Positions 29,243 to 38,722 of a stretch of 64,000 nt of DNA are shown in pieces. The position numbers and the translations under genes are program-made. Source of the DNA: Marinobacter shengliensis (lineage in GTDB: Bacteria > Pseudomonadota > Gammaproteobacteria > Pseudomonadales > Oleiphilaceae); the NCBI RefSeq assembly GCF_003007715.1, contig NZ_PXNO01000022.1, positions 1 through 64,000 on the forward strand, written 5' to 3'. Every line of letters begins with the position of its first letter. Position 1 is the stretch's first letter. The notes under the pieces are model-generated. The model worked only from the letters and a program-made list of their open reading frames with translations, searched no databases and was not told where the DNA came from.

Positions 29243-30369
29243 GCCGTTACCTCCCGGTTTATGGTTGTTGTATGGGTTGCGGGGGATGTGTGTGCTTGCG
29301 GCAACTGCCGGTGATGCCAGATCAGATGCACGATGGCCAGTAACAGGCCGGCGCCCATGGCATTGTGCGCGACGGCGATAGCCAGCGGTATGTGCAACCA
29401 GACATTGGCCAACCCCAGGCCAATTTGTACCACAAGTGCCGCCGCAACCAGCAGAATACTGCTATCCAGCCCGCTGTCACTCCTATGGCGCCACAGCAGC
29501 GCCAGCAGCACCAGGAAATAGCCCAGCACGATGACGGCCCCCAGGCGATGGGTAACATGGATCGCCACACGGCCGTCCGCCGTCAGCTGGCCGCCCAGGT
29601 AGTTCGGGCCAACCTGCTGGGTAATATCAAAACCATGCCGGAAATCCATTCCTTCCGGCCACCATTGCCCCTGGCAGGTAGGCAGGTCGGTACAGGCTAC
29701 AGCGGCATAGTTAGCTGCGGTCCAGGCACCCAGCGCAATTTGCATAATCACCAGTAAAAGACCGCCGTACATCCAGGGGCGCAAGCGGGCGAGGGCTGGC
29801 GATGCAGTGCTTGACGGAGCAACACTCCGGGATCGTTTGCGCAGACGTAGTGTCAGCAATAACAACAAGGTGAGCGTGGTGAACCCACCCAACAAATGCA
29901 GGGCGACCACCTGTGGCCAGAGTTTGAGGGTCACGGTCCAGGCGCCAAACGCACCCTGCAGAAGGATGAAGGCCGCGATGAACAGTGGCAATTTGACCGG
30001 CACGCCTGCCCGGCGATTGCGAACCGCGATGGCGGCCAGACCAAACACCACCAGGCCCAGTATGCCTGCAGCGTAGCGGTGGATCATTTCCGGCCAGCCC
30101 TTGGACACATCCACCGGCGTCTCGGGGAAACGGGCATTGGCGATGGCAATGCGGGTTTCACTCTGGGGCACCGTCAGGAAGCCGTAACACCCCGGCCAGT
30201 CAGGGCAACCCAGCCCGGCATCCACCAGTCGGGTCCAGGCACCGAGCATAATCACCACCACCGCCAGCAGGCAGGCAGCGGTGGACCAGCGGGCCATTTT
30301 CTTAACCGTTTGAGCAGAATGCTCCCGGGAAAACTGTTGCGTCACGTTCCGTTCTCCCTGGTCAGCCAA
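29239..30369 (-). CDS. ctaA: Heme A synthase (COX15/CtaA)
   Basis: 376 residues with eight membrane segments. Conserved histidines are in EMIHRYAAG, VALHLLGG, IHVTHRLGA and VAHNAMGA, and the cysteine pair CTDLPTCQG is present. It oxidises heme O to heme A. The ATG at 30369 overlaps the upstream gene by 8 bp. A GTG eight codons later has GGGAG upstream and is a reasonable alternative start. Confidence 0.92.
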   Translation of the reverse strand: MADQGERNVTQQFSREHSAQTVKKMARWSTAACLLAVVVIMLGAWTRLVDAGLGCPDWPGCYGFLTVPQSETRIAIANARFPETPVDVSKGWPEMIHRYAAGILGLVVFGLAAIAVRNRRAGVPVKLPLFIAAFILLQGAFGAWTVTLKLWPQVVALHLLGGFTTLTLLLLLTLRLRKRSRSVAPSSTASPALARLRPWMYGGLLLVIMQIALGAWTAANYAAVACTDLPTCQGQWWPEGMDFRHGFDITQQVGPNYLGGQLTADGRVAIHVTHRLGAVIVLGYFLVLLALLWRHRSDSGLDSSILLVAAALVVQIGLGLANVWLHIPLAIAVAHNAMGAGLLLAIVHLIWHHRQLPQAHTSPATHTTTINREVTA

Positions 30370-31003
30370 TCTGCGACAACTTCAGTAAATGCTTGAGGTC
30401 TTTGAGCATTTGCTTGCCAGTGTGCTCGGTGCCGTAATGCATCATCACGTTACCGAAAGGATCGATCAGCAAGATCCGGGGGGCTGTCTCGGGTGACACG
30501 CCAGTGGGCCAGGCCGCTGCAGCGCCGGGCGCCGGGCGCAGTCGCTCCATGGAGCTGTACTCTGCCTGCCAGCGTTGCTCGAGCCCTGCTGGCACAGAGC
30601 CCAGCGCTGCTGCCCGGCTGACCCGAGGTGCATTTTTGCCAAGGGCGATGTTGACCTGGCGGGCCAGATACAGCAGCTCCTCGCAATCACTGCCGCAAGT
30701 ACCGGAGACCACCAGCATAAGCCAGTTAGGGTCGACCTGATCAGCACCGAAGCGCTCTGCCAGCGGCACCCCGTTTGAGGTTTCCAGATTCAATGCCTGC
30801 ACCGGCACAGGCGGCATCAGGAGCTCGCCTTCGTTGGTATGACCAACCGGATTCAACCAGCCGGTATAAAACATGATGGTGGCCAGAATCATCGGCCCAA
30901 AACCCACCGCAAACAGCAGCAAGGCGGTGCGCCTGCCACGACGAACCTGTTCCGGGCTGAGAGGGTCCTGCCCGGTCACGGAATCAGCCGTTGTCGTTGT
31001 CAT
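30362..31003 (-). CDS. Oxidase-cluster membrane protein with SCO-like CxxxC
   Basis: 213 residues from the ATG at 31003, which has AGGAG at good spacing. One membrane segment (about 25-45) is followed by a soluble domain with SGTCGSDCEELL (a CxxxC as in SCO proteins) and a C-terminal RILLIDPFGNVMMHY segment. That segment resembles the last strands of thioredoxin-like folds. Proteins of this kind are known only as 'cytochrome oxidase associated'. I infer a copper- or thiol-handling role in oxidase assembly. It overlaps surf1 and ctaA at its two ends. Confidence 0.75.
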   Translation of the reverse strand: MTTTTADSVTGQDPLSPEQVRRGRRTALLLFAVGFGPMILATIMFYTGWLNPVGHTNEGELLMPPVPVQALNLETSNGVPLAERFGADQVDPNWLMLVVSGTCGSDCEELLYLARQVNIALGKNAPRVSRAAALGSVPAGLEQRWQAEYSSMERLRPAPGAAAAWPTGVSPETAPRILLIDPFGNVMMHYGTEHTGKQMLKDLKHLLKLSQIG

Positions 31004-31721
31004 TATCGGCTCCTGTCTTTCGGATTCTTTCATTTTTTTTATAACTCGCCACTAACGTCAATATAGTCAGTGCTGCAGCAAGCGCAAACCATTGCACAGC
31101 ATATCCGTAGTGGGTCTGGGGGCCCATCACATCCGGTGCATGATCAGCGCGGTAAGCACCCGGCTGCTCGCTGTCTGAGAGCTTTAGGACCATCCCGGCC
31201 GGACTGGCCACCGTGTCTTCAACAGTGGCCTGAGGTAATGCCTGTACCCGTCTTGGCCAGCCACTGGCAGGGCCGGTATCCTCCGCCAGCACCGGAGGCA
31301 CCGGGTAATCATCCAGCCGTCCCTCCAGGGTAAACAGTCCGCCCGGGGTGTCGATTTCCGGCAGTTGATCCCGAGTGCGGGGGCCGCGAACCCAACCACG
31401 GTTGACCACCAGCGACGGCCCCTCTACCGGCGTAAACACGGTCAACACCTCGTATCCGGGCACGCCGTCACGGGTTCGGTTATCCAGTAGCCAGGTGTAT
31501 TCGGTATACCAGCCGGTCAGAACAACCGGCTGCCCCTTTTCTAATTCGCCTGAGACAATTGCTGGCCAATCACTCTGGCTGGCCTGTTGCTGCCAGGCCG
31601 CCAACAGCAACTGCTTTTCCTCTGCCCGGTTGAGTTGCCAGACGCCCAGGCTCAGCAGCACCGGCAACAGCAACCCGCTGAACATCAGCAATCGCCAGTC
31701 AAACTGCCATCGGCGATTCAT
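30984..31721 (-). CDS. SURF1 family oxidase assembly protein
   Basis: 245 residues. Two membrane segments (about 10-28 and 215-235) flank a periplasmic domain with the family motifs GWYTEYTWLLDNRT, VNRGWVRGPR and THYGYAVQWFALA. It assists heme A insertion into subunit I. It starts the second half of the cluster, separated from coxC by a small plus-strand gene. The TTG one codon upstream is ignored in favour of the ATG at 31721. Confidence 0.92.
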   Translation of the reverse strand: MNRRWQFDWRLLMFSGLLLPVLLSLGVWQLNRAEEKQLLLAAWQQQASQSDWPAIVSGELEKGQPVVLTGWYTEYTWLLDNRTRDGVPGYEVLTVFTPVEGPSLVVNRGWVRGPRTRDQLPEIDTPGGLFTLEGRLDDYPVPPVLAEDTGPASGWPRRVQALPQATVEDTVASPAGMVLKLSDSEQPGAYRADHAPDVMGPQTHYGYAVQWFALAAALTILTLVASYKKNERIRKTGADNDNDNG

Positions 31722-31817
31722 CAACCGAACCTACCCATGCTTTGCTATAGTGATATCAGGTTCCCACATTTCTCCGGAGCCACCGCCCATACAATCATTC
31801 AACAACAGGGACACCCC

Positions 31818-32027
31818 ATGTTAAAACTTCTCATCGTCGTACTGCTTCTGGCGGTTATGGTCAGCCTGTTCAGTGGCCTGTTTTTCCTGATCCGCGACGG
31901 TGGCAAAACCAGCCGGGTGGTGAACTCCCTTGCAGTTCGGGTGGCGTTGAGCGTATTGCTGATTGCCGTGGTTCTGACCTCCCTGTGGACCGGAGATCTT
32001 GTGCTTAACCCGACCCCGGTCCCGTAA
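31818..32027 (+). CDS. DUF2909 small twin-transmembrane protein
   Basis: 69 residues with two hydrophobic segments (about 3-26 and 40-60) and a short basic loop (RDGGKTSR). It matches the DUF2909 or 'twin transmembrane' proteins regularly found between coxC and surf1 on the opposite strand. The function is unknown; an oxidase assembly or stability role is inferred only from position. GGGA lies 7 bp upstream of the ATG. It ends 15 bp from the convergent coxC. Confidence 0.85.
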   Translation: MLKLLIVVLLLAVMVSLFSGLFFLIRDGGKTSRVVNSLAVRVALSVLLIAVVLTSLWTGDLVLNPTPVP

Positions 32028-32042
32028 TGGCCAACATCGTTG

Positions 32043-32930
32043 TCAAATGACATAGACGAACACAAACAACCCCAGCCAGACCACATCCACGAAGTGCCAG
32101 TACCAGGCCGCTGCCTCAAAACCAAAATGGTTGTCGGCGGTGAAATGGCCCTTGTTTACGCGTATCAGCATGATCACCAGCATCAAGGTGCCAAGGAATA
32201 CGTGAGCACCGTGGAAGCCCGTCAGCATAAAGAAGGTACTGCCGTAGATACCGGATTGCAGGGTCAGGTCCAGATCCCGATAGGCGTGCAGGTATTCATA
32301 GGACTGCACGAACATGAACACAACCGCCAGCGCAATGGTCGCCATCAACCAGAGTTTGATCTTTGCCCGGTCACCCGCCTTCATGGCGTGATGGGCAATG
32401 GTAACGGTAAAGGATGAGGTTACCAGCAGGATAGTGTTGATCAGAGGCAAGCCCCAGGGGCCGATGACTTCCGTGGGGCCCGGATAGGCTTGCGGGTCCG
32501 GATTGTTCACCAACGGCCAGCTGGCCTGGAACCCCTCCCAGAGCATGTTGGTGCTGCCCTTGTCGCCTTCACCACCCAGCCAGGGCACCACAAACACCCG
32601 AACATAGAACAACGCGCCAAAGAAGGCGGCAAAAAACATCACTTCCGAAAAGATAAACCAGCTCATACCCCAGCGGAACGAACGGTCCATCTGGGGGCTA
32701 TACAGGCCGGCCCGGCTCTCACGGATGACCGCGCCAAACCAACCAAACAGCATGTACGCCATGATCAAGGCGCCTATCATGAACATGATCCAGGAGCCGG
32801 TGGTGCTTTCACCCTGTTTGCCATTGACCATGATTGAGGCCACCCCGTAGAGGGTCACCCCCAGCCCGACAGTGGCAACGATGGGCCATTTGCTCTGTTC
32901 GGGAACGTAATAGGTCTGGTTATCCGCCAT
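32043..32930 (-). CDS. coxC: Cytochrome c oxidase subunit III
   Basis: 295 residues with seven hydrophobic segments. Family sequences include RWGMSWFIFSEVMFFAAFF, HHAMKAGDR, GFHGAHVFLGT and the C-terminal FEAAAWYWHFVDVVWL. It is a structural subunit of the inner-membrane aa3 oxidase and lies 16 bp after ctaG. Confidence 0.95.
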   Translation of the reverse strand: MADNQTYYVPEQSKWPIVATVGLGVTLYGVASIMVNGKQGESTTGSWIMFMIGALIMAYMLFGWFGAVIRESRAGLYSPQMDRSFRWGMSWFIFSEVMFFAAFFGALFYVRVFVVPWLGGEGDKGSTNMLWEGFQASWPLVNNPDPQAYPGPTEVIGPWGLPLINTILLVTSSFTVTIAHHAMKAGDRAKIKLWLMATIALAVVFMFVQSYEYLHAYRDLDLTLQSGIYGSTFFMLTGFHGAHVFLGTLMLVIMLIRVNKGHFTADNHFGFEAAAWYWHFVDVVWLGLFVFVYVI

Positions 32931-32946
32931 AACTGTCTCCGATGGC

Positions 32947-33549
32947 TTAGCCGTTATTGTTAGTTGTTGTCTGCGCCCGGTCGGACTTTGAAACTTCCGC
33001 CTGCTTGCCCTGATCGTACAGGGTGTATGACAAGGTCAGTTTGGTGATGTGTTCCGGCAAGTCCCGGTCAACGATAAAGATCAGCGGCATTTCCACACTT
33101 TCCCCCGCTTCCAGTGGTTGCTGGTTAAAGCAGAAACACTCGGTCTTGTGGAAGAACAGAGTGCCTTCGGAGGGGGCCAGGCTAGGTACCGCCTGGCCAA
33201 CCATGGGCTGATCGGTCGGGTTCTCGGCATAGTAATTGATGGTTACCGATTCCCCCGGATGCACTTGCACACTTCGAACCACCGGACGGAATTTCCAGGT
33301 CATACCTGGGCCGTTGCTGGCCAGGAACTGAACTGTCACGGTCCGGTTTTCATCCACCTGCTGGGTGGCACTGGCTTCATACCGGCCACCGGTTTTGCCG
33401 TTGATGCCGGTGATCTCACAGAACACCTCATACAACGGCACCAGCGCGAACCCGAAGGCGAACATGCCCACCACCCCTGACAGGCACCAGCCAATCACCC
33501 TCGCATTACTTTTACGCTCTGGCGTTTTCTCACCTGTTTGCTCAGACAT
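32947..33549 (-). CDS. ctaG: Cytochrome c oxidase assembly protein CtaG/Cox11
   Basis: 200 residues. One N-terminal anchor is followed by a periplasmic immunoglobulin-like domain with the copper motif ECFCFNQQPL. It delivers copper to the CuB site of subunit I. It lies between coxA and coxC with 15-16 bp gaps. Confidence 0.94.
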   Translation of the reverse strand: MSEQTGEKTPERKSNARVIGWCLSGVVGMFAFGFALVPLYEVFCEITGINGKTGGRYEASATQQVDENRTVTVQFLASNGPGMTWKFRPVVRSVQVHPGESVTINYYAENPTDQPMVGQAVPSLAPSEGTLFFHKTECFCFNQQPLEAGESVEMPLIFIVDRDLPEHITKLTLSYTLYDQGKQAEVSKSDRAQTTTNNNG

Positions 33550-33564
33550 GGTGCAGTCTCCCGG

Positions 33565-35148
33565 TTATTTCACTTCCGGTGGAGTGGAGAAGGTGTGGTA
33601 AGGCGCTGGTGACGGCACGGTCCACTCAAGACCTTCAGCACCATCCCAGGGCTTGGCGGGCGCTTTCTTGCCGCCCTTCACACACTTGACCACGATGAAC
33701 AGGAACAGCAATTGGGTTGCCCCGAACATGAACGCCCCGATACTGGAGATCATGTTGAAGTCGGTGAACTGCAGGGCGTAATCCGGAATCCGGCGCGGCA
33801 TACCCGCCAGCCCCAGGAAGTGCATGGGGAAGAACGCCAGGTTCATACCGATGAACGACAACCAGAAGTGCGTCTTGGCCAGTGTTTCGTCGTACATGTG
33901 GCCGGTCCACTTGGGCAGCCAGAAGTAGGCAGAGGCAAAGATGCCGAAGATGGCACCCGGCACCAGTACGTAGTGGAAGTGCGCCACCACAAAGTAAGTG
34001 TCGTGGTACTGGAAGTCCGCCGGCGCGATGGCCAGCATCAGTCCGGAGAACCCGCCAATGGTAAACAGGATGATAAAGGCCACCGAGAACAGCATCGGCG
34101 CCTCAAAGCTCAGGGAGCCCCGGAACATGGTGGTCACCCAGTTGAACACCTTCACCCCGGTGGGCACCGCAATCAGCATGGTGGCGTACATGAAGAACAA
34201 CTGGCCCGCCAAGGGCATGCCCACAGTGAACATATGGTGCGCCCAGACCATGAACGACATGATAGCGATCGCACCCACCGCATACACCATGGAGGCATAA
34301 CCGAACAGTGGCTTGCGGGAGAACGCAGACACAATGTGCGAGATGGCCCCGAACGCCGGCAGGATCATGATGTACACCTCGGGGTGCCCGAAGAACCAGA
34401 ACACGTGCTGGAACAGCACCGGATCACCGCCACCGGAAGCATCAAAGAAGCTCGTCCCGAAGTGGATGTCCATCAGCATCATGGTGACCACACCAGCCAG
34501 TACCGGCATGACAGCAATCAGCAGGAAGGCAGTAATCAGCCAGGTCCATACGAACAGGGGCATTTTCATCAGGGTCATACCCGGCGCCCGCATGTTCAGA
34601 ATGGTGGCAATCACGTTGATGGCCCCCATGATCGACGACACACCCATGATGTGCACCGCGAAAATAAAGAAGGTGGTACTCGGCGGCCCGTAGGTCGTCG
34701 ACAACGGTGCATAGAAGGTCCAGCCAAAGTCCGGAGCACCGCCCTGCATGAACAGGGTAGAGACCAGAATCAGGAAGGCACAGGGCAGCAGCCAGAAGCT
34801 CCAGTTGTTCATCCGCGGCAGGGCCATGTCGGGCGCCCCCACCATCAGCGGCAACATCCAGTTGGCCAGGCCGACGAAGGCCGGCATAACCGCACCAAAC
34901 ACCATGATCAGGCCGTGCATGGTGGTCATCTGGTTAAAGAATTCCGGCTCGACAATCTGCAGGCCGGGCTGGAACAGCTCGGCCCGAATCACCATCGCCA
35001 TGCTGCCACCCAGCAGGAACATGGCGAAACTGAAGATCAGGTACATCGACCCGATGTCTTTATGATTTGTGGTCAACAGCCAGCGGCTAATGCCTTTGGC
35101 CGGGCCATGATGATGGTCCTGGGTGTGGGTATCTGCAACCGCACTCAT
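33565..35148 (-). CDS. coxA: Cytochrome c oxidase subunit I
   Basis: 527 residues with 12 membrane segments. Heme and CuB ligands lie in MTTMHGLIMVFG, WFFGHPEVYIMILPAFG and THDTYFVVAHFHYVL-type segments (the last seen as YHDTYFVVAHFHYVLVPG). The GHPEVY motif marks a type A heme-copper oxidase that also pumps protons. It is the second gene of the coxB-coxA-ctaG-coxC operon. Confidence 0.96.
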   Translation of the reverse strand: MSAVADTHTQDHHHGPAKGISRWLLTTNHKDIGSMYLIFSFAMFLLGGSMAMVIRAELFQPGLQIVEPEFFNQMTTMHGLIMVFGAVMPAFVGLANWMLPLMVGAPDMALPRMNNWSFWLLPCAFLILVSTLFMQGGAPDFGWTFYAPLSTTYGPPSTTFFIFAVHIMGVSSIMGAINVIATILNMRAPGMTLMKMPLFVWTWLITAFLLIAVMPVLAGVVTMMLMDIHFGTSFFDASGGGDPVLFQHVFWFFGHPEVYIMILPAFGAISHIVSAFSRKPLFGYASMVYAVGAIAIMSFMVWAHHMFTVGMPLAGQLFFMYATMLIAVPTGVKVFNWVTTMFRGSLSFEAPMLFSVAFIILFTIGGFSGLMLAIAPADFQYHDTYFVVAHFHYVLVPGAIFGIFASAYFWLPKWTGHMYDETLAKTHFWLSFIGMNLAFFPMHFLGLAGMPRRIPDYALQFTDFNMISSIGAFMFGATQLLFLFIVVKCVKGGKKAPAKPWDGAEGLEWTVPSPAPYHTFSTPPEVK

Positions 35149-35205
35149 GAAAACCCCCGTTACCGCCGTTTGTTATGGCTGGTGATTGTTGTTATCTGGC
35201 GTTGA

Positions 35206-36330
35206 TTACTGTTGGTTCTTGTAATCAAAAATCTCTTTGGGCGTGACCATTTCGCCGGTGTTGTTACCCCAGGCATTCCGCTCGTAGGTAATCACCGCGG
35301 CAAGGTCGACCTCGCTCAACTGGTTGCCGAAGGCCTGCATGGCTGTGCCCGGCGCACCGTTCACCACGATATCGATATGGCCCTCCATGTCTTCCAGCGC
35401 CATCTGGCTGCCCTTCAGAGCCGGAAACGCCGGAGGCAGACCGGTACCATCAGCCTGGTGGCAGCTGGCACAGGCGGTTGCATAAGCCCGTTCACCACGC
35501 TCCATCAACTCGTCGAGCGTCCAGTCTTTCTCGGTCAACTGGCGTTCCATTTCAGCCATTTCTCTCTGCTCCGCCACCCATTCGTTGTATTCCTCCTCAG
35601 GCACCGCTTTGACGACCACCGGCATAAAGCCATGGTCCTTGCCACAAAGCTCGGTACACTGGCCACGGTAGGTGCCGGGCACATCCACCCGGGTCCAGGT
35701 CTCGTTGATAAACCCGGGAATGGCATCTTTCTTCACACCAAATGCCGGCACCCACCAGGAGTGAATGACATCGTTGGCGGTGAGCAGGAAACGGACTTTC
35801 TTGCCGACAGGAATCACCAGCGGGTTATCGACCTCCAGCAGGTAATGTTCACCCTTGGCCTGACGATTGCGGATCTGGTCGCGCGGCGTCGACATGTTCG
35901 AGAAAAAACTGAAATCGTCGTCAATGTACTCGTATTGCCAACGCCACTGGTAACCGGTGATCTTGATGTCGACATCCGATTCGGTGGTGTCGTACATCTC
36001 GACCAGTGTCGCGGTGGCGGGAATCGCCATGGCCACCAGAATGGCCAGTGGGATAATGGTCCAGAGCACCTCCACCACGGTGTTCTCATGGAAGTTCGCG
36101 GGCTTGGCACCCCGGGACTTGCGGTGAGCAAAGATTGACCAGAACATGACCCCGAAAACGATGACGCCAATGGCGACACAGATCCAGAGAATGGTCATAT
36201 GAAGGCTGAAAATCTGGTTACTGGTGCTGGTCACCCCGGGTGACATGTTCATGGTCCAGTCAGCCATGACAGTGACCGGCAACAACAGACCAGCGGCTAG
36301 GGCTACTGCCCGCTTGGCATGCACGCGCAT
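35206..36330 (-). CDS. coxB: Cytochrome c oxidase subunit II with fused cytochrome c domain
   Basis: 374 residues from the ATG at 36330, which follows GGAGA. The order is a signal/TM segment, a second TM segment, a cupredoxin domain with the CuA site CTELCGKDHGFM, and a C-terminal cytochrome c domain with CASCHQ. The fusion marks a caa3-like variant of the electron-entry subunit. It is the first gene of the operon. The ORF extension to 36387 is rejected on ribosome binding site grounds. Confidence 0.94.
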   Translation of the reverse strand: MRVHAKRAVALAAGLLLPVTVMADWTMNMSPGVTSTSNQIFSLHMTILWICVAIGVIVFGVMFWSIFAHRKSRGAKPANFHENTVVEVLWTIIPLAILVAMAIPATATLVEMYDTTESDVDIKITGYQWRWQYEYIDDDFSFFSNMSTPRDQIRNRQAKGEHYLLEVDNPLVIPVGKKVRFLLTANDVIHSWWVPAFGVKKDAIPGFINETWTRVDVPGTYRGQCTELCGKDHGFMPVVVKAVPEEEYNEWVAEQREMAEMERQLTEKDWTLDELMERGERAYATACASCHQADGTGLPPAFPALKGSQMALEDMEGHIDIVVNGAPGTAMQAFGNQLSEVDLAAVITYERNAWGNNTGEMVTPKEIFDYKNQQ

Positions 36331-36547
36331 ACTGTGTCTCCACAGAGTGTTATTCTTGTCGGATTTTGCGTCATCCCCCTGCGACACACCCCGGCGCTCG
36401 CAACACCGGATGGCCTCAGAGTGAAAGCCTGATTATGGATACATCAGGATCGAGTATAGACACAGATCAAGAAAAGGCTAAAAAATCCTTAAATCCAAAA
36501 CGGATAAACACGGAATTTTGAGAACCATAACTCATAAAAGGCCCATA

Positions 36548-37864
36548 ATGACCAGTACAGACCATCGCCTCTGGGCACTGGCCTGGCCGCTGATGCTGAC
36601 CAACCTGACCGTGCCACTGCTCGGCCTGGTGGACACCGCCGTGCTGGGCCACCTGGATAGTCCGGAATACCTTGGTGCTGTGGCGGTCGGTGCCAACCTG
36701 TTCAGTATTCTGTATTGGACATTCGGCTTTATGCGCATGGGAACCACGGGGCTGGCGGCCCAGGCCTGGGGCAAACGTGACCCCTTCGCCCAGGTAGCGC
36801 TGCTGCTGCGTTCCATCGTGCTGGCGGTCGGCATCGGCCTGATGCTCATCGTATTTCATAAGCCCCTGATCAGCCTGGGCCTGACCCTGATGAAACCCAG
36901 CCCGGCGGTGGCCGAGCTGGCCGCCGAATACGCGGCAATCAGGATCTGGAGCGCGCCGGCGGTACTGTGCCAGTACACCCTGGTGGGCTGGCTTATTGGT
37001 ACCCAGTTCCCCCGGGGGCCTATGGTGATGCTCATCATCGCCAACGGCATCAACATCGTGCTCGATGTGTTTTTTGTGACGGTTCTGGGCTGGAACAGTC
37101 GCGGCGTGGCCCTGGCCACGGTCATCGCCGAATACGGTGCCGCCCTGATCGGTTTTGCCATCGTGTTACGCAGAATGCCCGAAGGCCAGCGGCTGACCCG
37201 GGCGCTGATCGGCCAGGTGTCCGATTACCTGGCGATTCTGCAGGTGAATCGCTACATCATGGTCAGGACCATCGCACTGCTGCTGGTACTGGCGTTTTTC
37301 ACTGCCCAAGGCGCCCGCCAAGGCGATGTGATCCTGGCCGCCAATGCTGTGCTAATTACCTTTTTGCTGGTGATCTCCAATGCCCTGGACGGGTTCGCCA
37401 ATGCCGCCGAGGCACTGATTGGCGAAGCCGTTGGCAAGGGCAGCCGGCGGCGCTTTCGCCTGGCTTTCCGAAGCGCCCTGCGCTGGTCTTTATGGGGCTC
37501 GCTGATACTGACCATTGCCTTTGTCCTTGGAGGTCGATGGCTGATCAGCCTGCTCACCGGGCTGGAAGAGGTGCGCACCGCGGCCTGGCAGTACCTGCCC
37601 TGGCTGTGGCTATTGCCGCTGGCCGCGATATGGGGTTTCCTGCTGGACGGTGTATTCATCGGCGCCACCCGCACCCGGGAAATGCAGAACACCATGCTGT
37701 TTTCGGCCCTTGGCGTGTTCCTGCCGGTCTGGTGGCTGAGCACTGGGTGGGGCAACCATGGGCTCTGGCTGTCGCTCATAGCCCTGATGTTGGCAAGAGC
37801 CGCCAGCATGGGCTGGCTCTGCTGGCGTTATACCCGCCAGGACACCTGGTTCAGCCAGAGCTGA
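36548..37864 (+). CDS. MATE family efflux transporter (DinF-like)
   Basis: 438 residues with 12 hydrophobic segments. DinF/NorM-like features are TNLTVPLLGLVDTAVLGHL near the N-terminus and EALIGEAVGKGSRR in the middle. It is a cation-coupled exporter of drugs or metabolites; the substrate is unknown. AAGG precedes the ATG at 36548, ten codons inside the longest ORF. Confidence 0.9.
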   Translation: MTSTDHRLWALAWPLMLTNLTVPLLGLVDTAVLGHLDSPEYLGAVAVGANLFSILYWTFGFMRMGTTGLAAQAWGKRDPFAQVALLLRSIVLAVGIGLMLIVFHKPLISLGLTLMKPSPAVAELAAEYAAIRIWSAPAVLCQYTLVGWLIGTQFPRGPMVMLIIANGINIVLDVFFVTVLGWNSRGVALATVIAEYGAALIGFAIVLRRMPEGQRLTRALIGQVSDYLAILQVNRYIMVRTIALLLVLAFFTAQGARQGDVILAANAVLITFLLVISNALDGFANAAEALIGEAVGKGSRRRFRLAFRSALRWSLWGSLILTIAFVLGGRWLISLLTGLEEVRTAAWQYLPWLWLLPLAAIWGFLLDGVFIGATRTREMQNTMLFSALGVFLPVWWLSTGWGNHGLWLSLIALMLARAASMGWLCWRYTRQDTWFSQS

Positions 37865-38016
37865 CCCTGAACCGCGTTCTGGCCGTGAAAGGTTAACTTC
37901 TGTCATAACCACAGCAGAGCCCAAAATCTTGGCTACACTGATCAGAAACGGCGGGGGCGTTTGTGATTCAGCATTGGCGCCTTTGCCCGTGTACTCCTCG
38001 ACCCAGGGGGAACGCC

Positions 38017-38706
38017 TTGCGACCTCAACTTGTTCATACACTGGCATCTCCTGAAATGACACCAAAGGCTGTTCTCAACATCATTGACCAGGCAAGGCGA
38101 AAGGAAGCCCGCTCCGGCGCATTTCTCCGGCAGATGAAGGAGAAAGCCGCCCAACTGCCCACAGCGATCGTGGTTGACGGCTATCAGCCGGCCACGTCGT
38201 TGTTCCAGTTTGCCGTCGAATACATCGAAATGGCGCCAAGACTGATCGAGTGTGTTGATGCCTGCGCACGGGAGGCCGGCAAGTCCCAGCTGTTTCAGCC
38301 TTTCGTCGACGCCGCTATCCGCTACTTTACCCAGCCGTCCGTGCTGTTGGTGCAATACGACGGTCTGGATGGGCTTCTGATACGAGCCTACCTCTGTCAT
38401 CGGTTGATGGAAGAGATGCACGACAGTAACCGCTCAATTCGAGCCAGCGAACTGGTGGATCTGGAGGCAACCCGTGCCAACCTGCTGGCCCACGAACTGA
38501 TTGGCGAGCCATTCGCTAACGAACTCGATGATTCCATTACCGTCACCGTACTGCAGATCGCCGGCACACCGGATTATTACAATCTTGATCTTGATCCTTT
38601 TATCGACCAAGTCAACAACCGAGCCTGGGACTGGATGCGGCATTATTGGGAGAACCTGTTAGTACGGAATCACATTCGATTTTCGCTCGGTTCCGGTATG
38701 GTCTGA
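38017..38706 (+). CDS. Hypothetical protein
   Basis: About 229 residues, not recognised. It is mostly helical and soluble, with no signal peptide. Features are a KKEARSG-like basic start, LLIRAYLCHRLMEEMHD, LVDLEATRANLLAHELIG and an acidic C-terminal half. AGGGGG about 6 bp upstream favours the TTG at 38017. The ATG at 38056 and GTG at 37963 are alternatives. It ends 16 bp before the cupredoxin gene and may be the first gene of that operon. Confidence 0.65.
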   Translation: MRPQLVHTLASPEMTPKAVLNIIDQARRKEARSGAFLRQMKEKAAQLPTAIVVDGYQPATSLFQFAVEYIEMAPRLIECVDACAREAGKSQLFQPFVDAAIRYFTQPSVLLVQYDGLDGLLIRAYLCHRLMEEMHDSNRSIRASELVDLEATRANLLAHELIGEPFANELDDSITVTVLQIAGTPDYYNLDLDPFIDQVNNRAWDWMRHYWENLLVRNHIRFSLGSGMV

Positions 38707-38722
38707 TGTGCTCGAGGAATCC

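Noticed and set aside
33712..35205. Plus-strand ORF of 497 codons
   Set aside because: Antisense to coxA; rich in His, Gln and Arg, with no recognisable domain.
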